Positions 33,737-44,639 of a stretch of DNA of 64,000 nucleotides are shown here, piece after piece. This DNA is from Bisporella sp. PMI_857 (Eukaryota; Ascomycota; Leotiomycetes; Helotiales; Helotiaceae), in NCBI GenBank assembly GCA_021307315.1, contig JAJSPD010000011.1:620001-684000 (forward strand). The letters are read 5' to 3'. Below the pieces are notes generated by a model. The model saw only the letters and a program-made list of their open reading frames with translations, had not been told where the DNA came from and did not search any database. A program made the translations under genes and the position numbers. How positions within the stretch are numbered: position 1 is the first letter of the stretch; each line of letters begins with the position of its first letter.

Positions 33737-34852
33737 TCACGGCTGTGTCCGTCTAGAATCGTCAAGTTCCACATGCTCAGGGTTATTCAGTTCATGTACT
33801 TGGGGGTTTACTGTCTCTCCAGACAGCTCTTTTGACCTCGCATCAGGGAGCGGCACCACACCTGGTGATACGGATGGCTTCGCTTTTATCCCTGGCTGAC
33901 TAAATGTAACTGGAACTCCTAGTGCCGCTCGTTTACTCTGCCGTTTCTTATAGAGAAACCATCCAATAGCTATTGCTAGCAGTAGAATTACAACCAATGT
34001 AGCTAGGATAGCAATGGCAACAATTGCCCCAGTAGGAAGAGAACCTCCCCGAGAAGAATCACTAATCGCTTGTTATGGACAATCACAACGAAAATTTTGT
34101 TGCGGGGGGTACTGACCCTAAGTTCGAGGATGCGTTGCTGGGACTGGAGTTGCTGCTGCCGCTGCTGCTGCTAGAACCTGTGCTGCTGGAGCCCTTTCCC
34201 GTCGCGACAGAAGAGGCTTGCGTGGTTCTGGTTCCGGTGGCCTGCGGTTTCTATTCTCCTATATCAGGATCACGGAAGCACATCTGACCTTCAGAGACAT
34301 ATCATACCTTGGGCGCCTCCAGACTAATAGGAATCGGAAAGGTATTATTCAGGCAGCGATACCCTGAACTGGACGATCCAGCTCCCACAGCATCCGACAG
34401 GCAGCAAAATGCGGGCCCGGAGAAGCCAGGATCGTAGAGGTCCCAGGAATTGTCTGCACATGCTGGCAACAAACCCACGGTAGATCTACAAGCGGCATCT
34501 GCTCACATTCGCCAGATGATTAGCCAGCGCGCAACATGAAATACAACAGCAAAAAATGGCGAGGGGGCTAAGAGTATAGTAACGTACCGTTACTGGGGCA
34601 GCATATCGTTGGGTTGCCCGAGTACAGGTCGCAAGAGTAGCCTGTGGGGCAGCAGCTAGAAGAGCCGCAGGTGGATGTGTCGGCGGGGCAAGGTGTCTGG
34701 TTAAGCGCATAGCCTCCAAAGGAGGACAGGCCGCGGCGACTGAGGGTCGATGGCTTTTGTGGGTCTGCGGTTAGCATCTTGAGGTGGGCAGATGTAGATT
34801 CGGAGTGTATGACGAACGACACGACTACGAGGTACAAGTAACAGAGAGAGAT
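33737..34852 (-). CDS. Four-exon single-pass membrane protein with Cys-rich ectodomain
   Basis: Coding-strand exons: about 34852-34588, 34498-34308, 34250-34117 and 34061-33737, joined by GT-AG introns of 89, 57 and 55 nt. All junctions keep one frame. It has a hydrophobic N-terminus (YLYLVVVSFVIHS), an ectodomain with CPADTSTCGSSSCCPTGYSC and ICCPS, a Ser/Gly/Thr stalk (STGSSSSSGSSNSSPSN), a transmembrane helix (AIVAIAILATLVVILLLAIA) and an 84-residue cytosolic tail beginning YKKRQSKR. The layout matches fungal wall-stress-sensor-like or adhesin-like surface proteins of unknown function. There is no in-frame ATG ahead of the signal-like segment: the start may be lost (ATC at 34852-34850) or on another exon. 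An internal Met codon lies at about 34778. The gene is therefore either intact with a missed exon or just inactivated. Confidence 0.65.
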
Positions 34853-35185
34853 GGATCCTTCACCGCGACCTGACGAGATGCACCCAGGGCTGAGGCTGAG
34901 GCTGAATGTTTTGTGGCAGCGCTATTACCATATCCAGGTTATGTTTCCAAACCTTAAATTTTAAGGTGGTCACCGCTTTTTGCTTGGCTGACCACCCAAA
35001 AAAAATGCAAATCTGTAAATCTGTTAGTTAATCCTCAATTGTATCGCAACTATACCTCGTGATAGTTTATATGGTGGTTTAAATTGATCCACTAGTTCTC
35101 TATTACAACATGCCGCCTTGTAGGTCGGCCAGAAAGTCGAAAAGAGTCGATAATAGGCCAAAAGACAACCCAAAATACCCCTCTC
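34853..35185. other. Spacer 5' of the membrane-protein gene
   Basis: No feature seen before the next solo LTR. Confidence 0.35.
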
Positions 35186-35417
35186 TGTTGGTATAAAGTC
35201 ATGTGAACGTTCCATAACGCACAGGCCACCACCTGAATGTATTTAAGTTCTCGCTCGTAGGACGTAACTTAGAACAAGAAAAGAGCAAGTCAACCACCTA
35301 CAACGAGCATATATAGCACTGCGCTGAGATCGCGGTGCTACGTGCCCCGTGGGTAACCGACTTAAGCTATTGCAAGTCATCAATACGAAGAAGGTATCAC
35401 AGAAAGTGATACCAACA
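35186..35417 (+). mobile_element. Solo LTR, family 1 (232 bp), TSD CTCTC
   Basis: TGTTGGTATAAAG start and GATACCAACA end with CTCTC at 35181-35185 and 35418-35422. It is an undisturbed insertion that defines the family boundaries. Confidence 0.93.
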
Positions 35418-36090
35418 CTCTCCTTCGATATTAAAAATCCGCGCGACCGGCGTAACGAAGGCTTCGAATAAAGTACCTAAAAAGGCCAAAATGGGTTTAT
35501 TACCTACGGAGGAGGTTGTGCCAGAAGTAAAGCTAGGGGCAGAGCTAGAGGCAGAGAGCGTCAGCGAGCCTGTAAAGGAGCTTGTAGATTAGGATCATGA
35601 ATCACCTCGAAGTGATCCTTTTGCTTCCGATCCTATTAATATTTCCTCTCCAGCGCCTCTTCAAAATACACCTTCAATTAGAGAAGTAGCTTTTCGCGTT
35701 CCTCTCAACGTTACAGTAATTCTACGTACCTATATCGACGACGTACACATCGAACCTCTAGAAGCTGATATATGGGATAGTTGGGAGAGCTGGCGATGGA
35801 ATTATATGATGGCTGAAAGTCGACGAAAAGCGGAGAAGCACCTAAGCCTTACGCCATTAGAGGAAACTCGAGGATCGAACGTATTGCGTGAACTTTCTAT
35901 ACGAATAGCTTCTTATAGGCCGAAGCTACGAATAACGCGTATCATGACAACAAAAGGTTGCTATAAAAAATTAAGAGATCTTCTATTTGCAAACAAGGAG
36001 AAAGAAATCAGCTTATCAATCAATTGGGGATGGGCAAAATCCCCTTATACAAATCTAATTCCAGTTCAATCCTCGATCAAAGTTTTGTAA
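35418..36090 (+). pseudogene. Unrecognised truncated coding sequence, possibly transposon-derived
   Basis: One plus-strand frame runs from about 35440 to the family 4 LTR edge: an acidic, Glu/Val-rich segment (TEEVVPEVKLGAELEAES), a TAG at 35590-35592, then SPAPLQNTPSIREVAFRVPL, IWDSWESWRWNYMMAESRRK and a basic end (CYKKLRDLLFANKEKEIS). The 3' part is cut by the inverted LTR at 36086. It is not a family I recognise. AT-rich wording and neighbours suggest a mobile-element ORF. Confidence 0.4.
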
Positions 36091-36344
36091 CGACGCAAGG
36101 AATCACCGGCTAGAATAAAGGCATATGGGAGTGCGTACAAGAGGCTGGTAGTGATTGCCTTATAGGTCTACCTACGAAGGATACAAAGACATGAGGAACA
36201 ACTGTAGAGAGTAGGAGCAGGCCTTTATATAAGCGACTCCGACTCTCCACCGTATCGGCTCTGAAACCCCTCATACCCTAATCGTCAACCCCTTACTCCT
36301 GTACTCTGAACCTGTGCCGCACCTTGTGCATACCGATTATTACA
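36086..36344 (-). mobile_element. Solo LTR, family 4, inverted
   Basis: TGTAACGACGCAAGG start, GATTATTACA end. Flanks AGTTT and CTACG do not match. It truncates the coding sequence to its left. Confidence 0.8.
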
Positions 36345-36402
36345 CTACGGCCATCGAATAGCTCCGCAAAGTATTTTTTCCCCGCAAACCAGTACTTCGG
36401 AG

Positions 36403-36624
36403 TGTAACAACTCAAGCTGAACAGGGATCTCGATCTAGATCCAGGTGGAAGGGCTCAGAGGTGTAAACAACTATCAATTGTCATAACTAAGAGAACAAGC
36501 TACAGACAAAAGAAGGAAAGGAAAGCAGCGCTCTATATACAGGAACTGGCTGGAGGCGCCAGTGTAGGCGAGCCCTGTGGTGTCCGGTGCTGAGCTCCAC
36601 CGAGAAAAGGCCAGGGCCGTGACA
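36403..36624 (+). mobile_element. Solo LTR, family 3 (222 bp)
   Basis: TGTAACAACTC start and GGCCGTGACA end. The following bases (CCTCCTGCTGCCCTC...TTTGTTACAG) are the last 30 bp of a family 5 LTR, so it landed in or recombined with one. Confidence 0.85.
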
Positions 36625-36650
36625 CCTCCTGCTGCCCTCTATTTGTTACA

Positions 36651-36716
36651 GAAAGCCAGTCAAGGATAGCTTGCTCTTTTTTGCTTTTCTGCCACGATGT
36701 GGATTAATTAACACTG
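36651..36716 (-). pseudogene. 66-bp NLR gene fragment (duplicate of part of the 10.9-14.6 kb NLR)
   Basis: AGCCAGTCAAGGATAGCTTG and TTTGCTTTTCTGCCACGATG match 14024-14088, the codons just before NACHT in the minus-strand NLR (SWQKSKEEQAILDWL). A stray piece of a second NLR copy joined to a transposon remnant. Confidence 0.7.
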
Positions 36717-37150
36717 ATTTGGGATAACTTTGCGGTTGGCAGAAGGAATACTAGACTTTGCAGGCACTCCTTTCAGTCGAGACATCATTGTCGATCGTGG
36801 AGCGCCGTACGCAGACGCAGAGGCCCGTAAGCTTGAAAATCGGCCCTGTCGATAGGCCTGAATGCCTAGAAGGATTCCCCCTTCTGTATTAGCCATTTCT
36901 AAGGTTGGATGTTGAGCAATTGTAAGTCAAAATTGAAAAAAACGTGGTGGTCGTAGGGATTGTGGCCAGGATGATGACATGGTTAGCTAACTGATCAAGT
37001 ACGTTAGAAAATCTCTTCCCCTCATTTACGGCTTAGAACTGTAGACAATATCATCATCCGTAACACTCCTGCAAGCCCGTATTTCCATCGCCGTGATACT
37101 TTCATAGATCCTCTAATTAATTCCTTGCCCAATAGATCCCATTTCTGACA
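36717..37150 (-). pseudogene. 5' fragment of the pogo/Fot-like transposon
   Basis: The minus strand from 37150 starts TGTCAGAAATGGG, includes the subterminal ACGTACTTGATCAGTTAGC motif, then ATG 36896 and MANTEGGILLGIQAYRQGRF down to about 36735, as in the element at 29220. The rest of the element is missing. Confidence 0.8.
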
Positions 37151-37181
37151 TCCCTAATTGGGAGCCAGACTTAGTTGAGAG

Positions 37182-37367
37182 TGTCACGAACACGGCCCTA
37201 TGGGCCTGGATAGGTGGGTTGTAGGTGCTTCAATACGAAAATACTAAACTATGGAGAAGAGGTGTGGCTCTGGAAAAAAGCTCTCAACTAAGTCTTGGCT
37301 CTCAGGCTGTGCACTACTAGTCCCAATTAGGGAACGCGCACGAGCTAGCCACATGCTAACCGTGATA
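37182..37367 (+). repeat. LTR-like repeat, family 6 (186 bp)
   Basis: TGTCACGAACACGG start, CTAACCGTGATA end. Aligns with 24089-24260. Confidence 0.65.
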
Positions 37368-37665
37368 ACGGTACTACTGGCGATGCCCTCAAAGGCATCT
37401 GAAGGGGTTTGCACTGGTTGCCGTTGCTGCTTTTCCCCATGTATGCCCAGGTCGTACTGTCACGGCCCTTACTCACTACGATCAGCTACCTCTCAATACA
37501 CAATTTCAGTTCCATTCATAACTCCTTTCTCTGCACAAACTCCGCTCTCCGGTACGTGTATCAGATTGTGGAAGCTGATGATTAGTAAATCTCTCCACCG
37601 CAAATACTAGGCAAAAGGCTTCAAGACGGCACATTAAATATAGGCCCCGTTTGGCATGTAATTGT
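37368..37665. other. Spacer 3' of the 513-aa gene
   Basis: A short TGTCACGGCCC motif at 37459 resembles a family 3 LTR end. Nothing else seen. Confidence 0.35.
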
Positions 37666-39207
37666 TCATTTTTTGCTTGCCTTCCCCCGTGTAGTCTTCG
37701 CAGGATATCTTTTCAATACGCCATGAGGTTTTGCAGAGCTCCTGGTAGTTAAATTGCTTGCAACCTTCCGCTCCGGTTTTGATCGGACTGCACGTTTCGA
37801 GAGGTCCATAGAAGCTGGCTTGGCTGGATCTTTAGCTACGCTAGAAACAGACGACTGTATCCGTTTGCTTCTGCGCGGAGTTACACGGTCAGGCGGAAGC
37901 GAGGGCTGCCGTTCTGCTGCATCCACACTAGAAGACAATGGCAAGCCATCAGAAGATACCTTTTGTGAGATGCTCAGCCGTTGTGGCCCTTTTCTTTTTC
38001 CAGCGGCTTTTGAGACTTTTAATGAATAAACTGGGCCCAGGGATACGTTTGCCGGCTGCCCATTTTTATGCGAGGCCTTTCTCTTACTTGGCAACAATGC
38101 TTGCCCCGTCGTAGCACAAAGAACCCGTTTACTTGAACTGGGGAAAAGTGAATTCGGCGCTGAGAGAGAGCGTTCGACGTCGCTATTCTCTGATCCTGCT
38201 AAAGCAATGTCTGCGGGCGGTCCTTGTTGAGATAAGTTCAAGGCGCCAGACACCTGGCGATAATATAATTGAACAGGAGAAGGAGACCCTAAAATTCGTA
38301 TGGCGGGTGTTTCATGGTTGCTGTTCACAAGTGGGTTCGCTGGAACAGGATCATCGCCCATCTCCTCACGAACTATCTCCTCGAAAGGCTGTTCATGCTT
38401 CCACGACATTCCAGGCAATACACCCCATCTTTCATTCCAGATCCCTCGCTTGGCCCACATGTTCTTGACATTCTCATACGCCCTTGTATTGATGTCGGCA
38501 GTGCTAGCACCTTCCCTATTCGCGGATTCTTCTTGAATTCGTTCGCTCTCTTTCGATATCTGATAAACGAACTGATGATATGGACGTGACGCTTCACGTT
38601 CCCGCTCCCGTATAGCTCGCCGCTCTGCAATCCGTCGCTTCTCGTCATCGCTTTTCGGCAGCCTCGGCTTCGACTGCGGCTTTGGGGAAAAGGAAACGAA
38701 AAGAGGTGAAAGTCCTACCTCTGAGTCCGTCTCCGATTCCGGCTCGGGCTCGAGCGGTTCTTCATGCTTCCACAGGCCATCAGCGAACTGGTTCCATTTG
38801 CTGTTCCAGATACCTTGCTCGACCCAGCGCTTCTTGACGGTTTCGTAGGCAATTGTGTAAGCATCGGACCCAACGGGTATGCGGTGTGTTTTATTCAAAT
38901 CTGCATTCCATATTCGCTTTTCCTCTTCGCTAATCTGATGCTCAAATTGATGGTATGGTTCTGAAGCGCGACGCTCTAGTCCAAGCTGGACTCGTCGCTC
39001 TTGGCGAAGTCGTTGCTCCTCGCTAGGAGGATTAGGACTTTGGGATCGAGTCGTAGTACCCGATCGATCTGATGTATATGGTGGTGGAGAATCATCAAAT
39101 CGTATTCTCGCACGATCGAGTCGCTGCGGATTTCTTTCTAATTCTGCAAGAGCCCTCTGAGCCCTAGCCAGCCCATCCCCTCGAAGAGTATCAGTGAAGC
39201 CAGCCAT
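37666..39207 (-). CDS. 513-aa basic protein with a duplicated unknown domain
   Basis: A single exon with ATG at 39207 and TAA at 37666-37668. Two copies of one module are visible, near residues 84-152 and 210-275: PYHQFEHQISEEEKRI ... AYETVKKRWVEQGIWN ... WKHEEP and PYHQFVYQISKESERI ... AYENVKNMWAKRGIWN ... WKHEQP. An acidic linker separates them. The second half is low-complexity, Ser/Pro-rich and strongly basic, with KRKASHK, RRSKRIQ and a C-terminal KTTRGKASKK, suggesting a nuclear or DNA-associated protein (inference). No catalytic motif. The intact 1.5-kb frame inside decayed DNA argues for a functional gene. The duplicated module might be a protein-binding or DNA-binding helical unit. 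I do not recognise the family. Confidence 0.8.
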   Translation of the reverse strand: MAGFTDTLRGDGLARAQRALAELERNPQRLDRARIRFDDSPPPYTSDRSGTTTRSQSPNPPSEEQRLRQERRVQLGLERRASEPYHQFEHQISEEEKRIWNADLNKTHRIPVGSDAYTIAYETVKKRWVEQGIWNSKWNQFADGLWKHEEPLEPEPESETDSEVGLSPLFVSFSPKPQSKPRLPKSDDEKRRIAERRAIREREREASRPYHQFVYQISKESERIQEESANREGASTADINTRAYENVKNMWAKRGIWNERWGVLPGMSWKHEQPFEEIVREEMGDDPVPANPLVNSNHETPAIRILGSPSPVQLYYRQVSGALNLSQQGPPADIALAGSENSDVERSLSAPNSLFPSSSKRVLCATTGQALLPSKRKASHKNGQPANVSLGPVYSLKVSKAAGKRKGPQRLSISQKVSSDGLPLSSSVDAAERQPSLPPDRVTPRRSKRIQSSVSSVAKDPAKPASMDLSKRAVRSKPERKVASNLTTRSSAKPHGVLKRYPAKTTRGKASKK

Positions 39208-40179
39208 GGGTTATTATCGTCTAGCAATAGACGCGGGATTGAGGAGAAGAGGCGAAAGTTGATAGAAGTTTCGTGAGAAAGGCTAAGAAAGCTGTGGCGG
39301 GGATTGCCGTTTATTTTAGGATTAGCGCCGGGCACCAGAGTGAATGCGAATGATTCACAGTTAACGTACCCGATAGGTCAGTGGAACAGATATGTCGGTG
39401 GAACAGATATGTCAGTGAAACAGTACCCCTGCAACCACCACCACTTTTTGCCCTTCGAACTGCAATAATATTACAACTACTTAAAATATCGATTTACGGA
39501 TTAAAATAATTGATTTATTGACGATCAGAGCATGTAAGATCAGTGTGCTCTAATGATTTACATATACTACACTTCGCTGGAGCACGTACACGTGCTGGAG
39601 CTACGTTTTGATTAACTACTTGATTTACAACTTCAATATTAGTTGTAGCTTGATCCAACTCATTTGAGCCTCCGAAAGCAGTAAAACTCTTTCTATACGT
39701 ACGAATGGTTTCTTTACAGTCCTTTTTTTTTCTTAACCCTTTCATTTGCGGCTCGTACTTGTCGATTCTCAACTACAAGAAGAGTAGCATGGTGCGTAGC
39801 CAATTGGCATTCTTTAATAAGTTGATTCACAGCTTGAATCGTAGGACTAGATGGGCTTTGTGTACGATATCGAATCGATCTTTGAACAATCTTAGTTTGC
39901 AATTGCAATTCAACGATATTATGAGTTGTTTCAGACACCCAGGCTGTAGTAGGCTCCGTGTATCGATTCAGGGAGTTCACAAAGTATGCAATGAACGATC
40001 GATTGATCTCTGAAGTTTTCTACATACAGGAGGCAAGCTTACATTGATGCATTTGACCATTTAATATAACCAATGGAGGTAGTACGAAGCCTGTAGGTTG
40101 AATCGACTCTATCACGGTAACCCATTCGCGATTTCCAGGCTGTAAAGATACCGTACAAGAATCTGTAGCTGTAACTATC

Positions 40180-40361
40180 TGTTGGAACCCATGTAACTAG
40201 TCACGTGAAGAGTTGTGGGTCCCTTTCGGGACCTGCAACCTCTTCGCGACACGTAGCTTAGAACACAACAACAATCGACACATCTTACACCTGGCGCCAA
40301 CGAGCATACTAAGTGAAATCACTAGTCTGCCCGGCGACCCGTGAGATGCAGTCGACCGACA
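40180..40361 (+). mobile_element. Solo LTR, family 2 (182 bp), TSD CTATC
   Basis: TGTTGGAACCCATG start, GTCGACCGACA end, CTATC at 40175-40179 and 40362-40366. Nested in the pogo element. Confidence 0.92.
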
Positions 40362-40892
40362 CTATCTTTGAAATAGATATTACACCCATTTGACATCCCG
40401 TTTCGTCGAAGTTATAAATGTCATCCTCCACAATTCCATACTTCCTAATTGTATTTCGTACGGGTCGAAACTAGCTTCGAAATACTTCAGGATCTCCGCA
40501 TTTTGCTCGTTGATAGTCATATTTTCGATTATATCGTGTTTTGACTTCAGGATATCAACATATGAAGTTATATACCCAGTGTTTCCTTAAAGTAGGCTTT
40601 TCGTCCGACGCGTTTTGCATGCGTTTCGCAAAGAAGAATTTCAGCCATTTGATGAACTAAAGCTTGTGTCGGAGGCATTCCACACGTATCCATATCTAAT
40701 ATCCATTGTAAAAGCACAGTTTCTTTGGTTTCGGTCATTTTGCGTTTGTTGCAATTCGAAATAGCTTGAGGTAAGATGCCGTGGTGTCTTCGGTCAAGGT
40801 TACATGCGGAACATCGTACGGCTCTGCGGCGGCACGTAAGCTTTGAAATTGGCCCTGCTGGTAGGCTTGAAGAGCAAGAGCCATTCTACCTT

Positions 40893-41114
40893 TGTTGGTA
40901 CGAGTGAATAGCACACACCGCGACGCACGGATCACATGGATGTATTATAGCTCTCGTACATAGATTAGCACTTAGAACAATTCATGAACAAGTCAACCAC
41001 CTACAACGAGCATAATAGCACTGCGCTGAGATCGCGGTGCTACATGCCCCGTGGGTAACCGACTTAAGCAATTGCAAGTCATCATACGAAGCATCACAGA
41101 GAGTGATACAAACA
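40893..41114 (+). mobile_element. Solo LTR, family 1 (222 bp), TSD ACCTT
   Basis: TGTTGGTACGAG start, GATACAAACA end, ACCTT at 40888-40892 and 41115-41119. It interrupts the transposase after its sixth codon. Confidence 0.92.
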
Positions 41115-41569
41115 ACCTTCTTTACTAGCCATTTCGAGTGTTGGCTGTAGAATAATTGCAATTCAAAGGGCAAAAAGTGGTGGTGGTTGCAGGGGTACTG
41201 TTTCACTGACATATCTGTTCCACTGACCTATCGGGTATGTTATCTAACGTTACTCGACACGATATTATAGGACCCAAATCATTGGCTGTGCGTCCTTTAC
41301 TGTTAGCCAGCCTGGAGCATGACCTCTATCATAGCACCCAAACGATAACTCGGGGCAACACCACCTTTGCATCGAACCGCTGACCAGTAACCAGCGCGTT
41401 TTCTGCTTCCGTTGATCATAAAAAAGATGGCTACAAGTATGCTAGGCAATCATTCTGTTCCAAAACCGCGTTTCGTCTTTCCCTTCACGCTAGGACTTCA
41501 TCCTCCTCCTGGCTTTTATCCATCTTCGTTCCTCATTTCAGCAATTTTGCTCGTTTTCATCACTATAGT

Positions 41570-43279
41570 ATGCCTCGTCCTCCTCATCCTCTTGCCTTGT
41601 TCTCCCTTTTCCCCCGCGATGGAAACGAGCGAGCTAAACGTGCAGTTGCTCATCCGGATAACATTCGCCATATCTCAACATTATCTAATAATGTAGAAGC
41701 TCTCGACGTCGGTTTCCACATCCGCGGCAAGTCATCCACAACTCTTGCAACACTAGGGCGAGGTATTGAGGCCGATATTTACTTGGAAGGATCTAGCATC
41801 GCAAAAATCCAATGCTCTTTCGAAATAAATCTAGATACCGGCGTTGTTATGCTTTACGACAGGTCGCACAGTTGCACAACTCAAGTCTTTGGTGAAAATG
41901 CCAAGCCATTCGAGCATAATCGCATTCGGAAAGTCCTTGTACAAAAAGGGCTCAACACTATAATTGGAATAGGTGGCGAGCGGCGTGACCTTGTTCAATT
42001 CGAATTGAGATGGCATCAAAATCCTACTCAAACGGCGGAAACTGTCAAGAATTACGACTCCTTGCCTTGCGGTCGAGTAGAGAGCCCACGCTTCGCTCGA
42101 ACTGTGGACGAGGTGCCAACCGACCTGCCATCTCGACGGGAAACTAGACTCCACACGCCAGGACAACTGCAGCTGAAAATGAGATACGTCATAGTAGTAG
42201 GAGGAAAGCTCGGATCTGGGCAGTTTGGAACTGTACACAAAGCTATCGACGTGGATTCAGGGAAGTTTATGGCCGTTAAGATACTGGAGCGACCTACGAG
42301 TGTATCAAAACAAGAAGATTGGAGAAAATCAGTATATTATGCTTTAATGCGCGAAGTCGAAACTCTTTCTAAAATAAGCCATGTAAGCAAGCTTCTTTAA
42401 CTTTTTATACACATGAACTCATATCTATGCTAGCCACATATCGTTGACTATATCGCGTCACAAGGCTGGGACGAACCACGGGTAGAGATATTTATGGGCC
42501 TCAAAGAAGGGACCTTAGAATCTTTAGTCGGAAGCGGAGCCGATGCGGTTGCCGTTGCGAACTCCGTCTTTCCGCAAATGCTACAAGCGCTTGACCGTAT
42601 TGCTTGGGAAGGCATCGTCCATCGAGATGTGAAGCCAGAGAACATCCTTTACATATCGCAGCCGGATGGTCAATATCAATTCCAGCTAGGAGATTTTGGA
42701 CTCTGCAACCGTATTATTGATGCCGCAACAATTGCTGGTAGCCGCCTTTACATGCCCCCTGAAATGTTTCGGGAAGGGAATCATCAGACACACAAAGTAG
42801 ATGTTTGGTCACTTTTTGTCACGATGTTATGGATATTAGATGCAGGAGAGTTTCGTCAAAAGTCGAATCAGTTTAAGTGTGATGCGGAAGTCCAGCGGGC
42901 GGTTTTGTTTGCAGCATCAAACGTGGATACTGTTTCAAAGATTCGAGAAATGGCAATCGTCAACCCGGAAGAACGTGCTTCCGCAGCACAGATGCTTGTC
43001 AAGTACTTCGACGGAGTAGGACTCAGCACTCCACGGAGTCGGGTTCCAGCTCTTACCAGCGGCCCTTCTCCCACAATCGCCGCCGCCAAAACTCTGCCTT
43101 CAGCATTCCCCTCCTTGGCAACCCGGACTGCACAAACCAAGACGAGAGGTTTACGAATGAATGCGAATATGTTTGCAGCCGCAGCTCCGTACCGTGTCGA
43201 GAAATCTCGTAATCCTTTTCAACCACAACCTTTTCGCCGGCTACAAGAGATCCACTCAAAACCACAGGCGGAGGGTTAA
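41570..43279 (+). CDS. FHA-domain serine/threonine protein kinase (552 aa)
   Basis: Exons 41570-42382 and 42434-43279 flank a 51-nt GT-AG intron (GTAAGC...TGCTAG). N-terminal FHA-like fold at about 40-130: LATLGRGIEADIYLEGSSI, then FEINLDTGVVMLYDRS, a phosphothreonine-binding module. Kinase domain about 205-490: glycine loop GSGQFGTVHKA, MAVKILE lysine, IVHRDVKPENIL catalytic loop, LGDFGLCN, and YMPPEMF in place of APE. The C-terminal tail (to 552) is Ser/Pro/Arg-rich. All catalytic residues (K, HRD, DFG) are present, so it should be active. FHA-kinases of Rad53/Cds1 type act in DNA damage signalling, but this one is compact and sits among NLR and mobile DNA, so a local signalling or element-associated role is equally possible. 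Confidence 0.9.
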
Positions 43280-44116
43280 ACTTCTATACTTGTAGAACAG
43301 TAGAGCAATTGTGATTGGATTCTTGATAAATGCAACCTCGACTTTTTGACCTTTCGTCTTTTCTGAGTCGGGAACGGTGCCGTCTGAAGCGAGTCTAATT
43401 AGAATTAGCATTATGGATCATGAGAGTGGAAGACTACTAGGGCCTCCATTTAGCGTGCCGCGGAAGTCTCCTTTATAGCGACACAGGTTAAACTCCTGGA
43501 AAAGGCCCTTAGCTGCTTCGCCTTTATTGCCCCTAACATGTTGGATCACACTCGAGTCCTTGCGAGGCAGCTGGCTTCCACCTGGAGCCATAGGCTTTGC
43601 GTTCGTTACTTGCTACCGGTTACGGAGTTGATGCGGCATGATTGTTTGGAGAAATTGTAAGGCGAGTGGTTGAACTGAAGAGATGGCTTGGAAAAAAGGA
43701 GAAGGGAGAGGGTGGAAGCCTTATTTTTATAATGGAAAAGGGCCATAGCCCGTCCCGGCATGGGTGAAATACTTGACCTTAGCACGATAGTTTTGAAGCA
43801 TTGGGAGATCGGTGAGAGATCGCGTCTGGGAACCGGCCTCACGTTCATCCCCGCGTATTAGAGTCAACGTTGAGGGGTGTTGAACAGGCTAGGTCTAAGG
43901 ATCATACCTAGTCTATTGTAGGCACCTGTAGGCACCTGTAGGCAACGGTAGGCAACGGTAGGCAACGGTAGGCAACAGTGTGATGACATGTGAGTATCGT
44001 ATCTCTATAAATAGAGGGATTATCTCCTGTAGTTTAGGTTCTGTAACCTTCAGCAATTGATACTTATTTGCCCTATACTCTCTGAATGCCACGTGACTTT
44101 CTTCCTCTATTTGAAC
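43280..44116. other. 3' flank of the FHA-kinase
   Basis: No gene supported. A minus-strand open frame (43606-43848) has no family resemblance. A 10-bp tandem repeat lies at 43917-43976. Confidence 0.4.
43917..43976. repeat. 10-bp tandem repeat (GTAGGCAACG)
   Basis: Six units: two GTAGGCACCT then four of the GTAGGCAACG type. Confidence 0.85.
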
Positions 44117-44300
44117 TGACAGAAATAGGGTGTATTAGGCAGGGAATGGATGAGAGGATCAGTGAAGGTATCACAGCGATTGTATTCAGGCTTGTTAGGA
44201 GTGTTACAGATGATGATTATCTACAGTTCTCAGCCGTAAATATATACGTGGCAGGTATGCCCTAGCTCCTTGGCCTACTTACGTAAGCCGATTCCTGACA
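44117..44300 (-). mobile_element. 184-bp non-autonomous element, TSD TGAAC
   Basis: Minus-strand copy of the TGTCAGGAATCGG element, flanked by TGAAC at 44112-44116 and 44301-44305. Confidence 0.93.
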
Positions 44301-44639
44301 TGAACAAGGGGCTCGGAGCCTGATTGCAAGCCCGATATTTTCCTCTTCTCACCGCTATAAGAACAAGATGCACATTTCACAAATAACCATTCATGTTATC
44401 AATCCCCCTAAAATCATTTTCAAAAAATCACCCAACATCAAGGACCATCTGCGTGTCATAGAGCTTTTATTTAACGGCAAATGACTAGAATACCATCAAA
44501 AAGTGCACAAAACCCTAGATTACCATACTTTCTGTTGGCATAGGACTGAAATACCACTTTTATGGTATTCTAGGGCATCGCCAAAAAAAGTATAGTAATT
44601 TAGGGAGAGTAGTACATCCCTTATAAGCAAGCCTGTAGT

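Larger units (their letters stand above)
39515..41132 (-). pseudogene. pogo-like transposase, interrupted twice by LTRs
   Basis: ATG at 41132 (MASKEG) is cut by the LTR at 40893-41114. The frame resumes as RMALALQAYQQGQFQSLRAAAEPYDVP (helix-turn-helix), then degenerates. A second LTR sits at 40180-40361. The C-terminal part (39980-39515) is open in two adjacent frames and ends in the zinc knuckle CSICKSLEHTDLTC, as in the 29.5-31.6 kb relative. Most of the DDE domain is missing. Confidence 0.8.
39369..41235 (-). mobile_element. pogo-type transposon with TA target duplication (1867 bp with nested LTRs)
   Basis: Ends CCCGATAGGTCAGTGGAAC and GTTCCACTGACCTATCGGG form a perfect terminal inverted repeat, flanked by TA at 39367-39368 and 41236-41237. 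Further inside is a shared GTTTCACTGACATATC / CCTGCAACCACCACC block. Two solo LTRs (40180-40361, 40893-41114) have inserted into it; without them the element is about 1.45 kb. Confidence 0.88.

Noticed and set aside
43606..43848. 80-codon minus-strand ORF after the FHA-kinase
   Set aside because: No family resemblance, no intron or promoter support, next to simple repeats.
43917..43976. CRISPR-like array at the 10-bp repeat
   Set aside because: Units are directly adjacent without spacers, and the host is a fungus.
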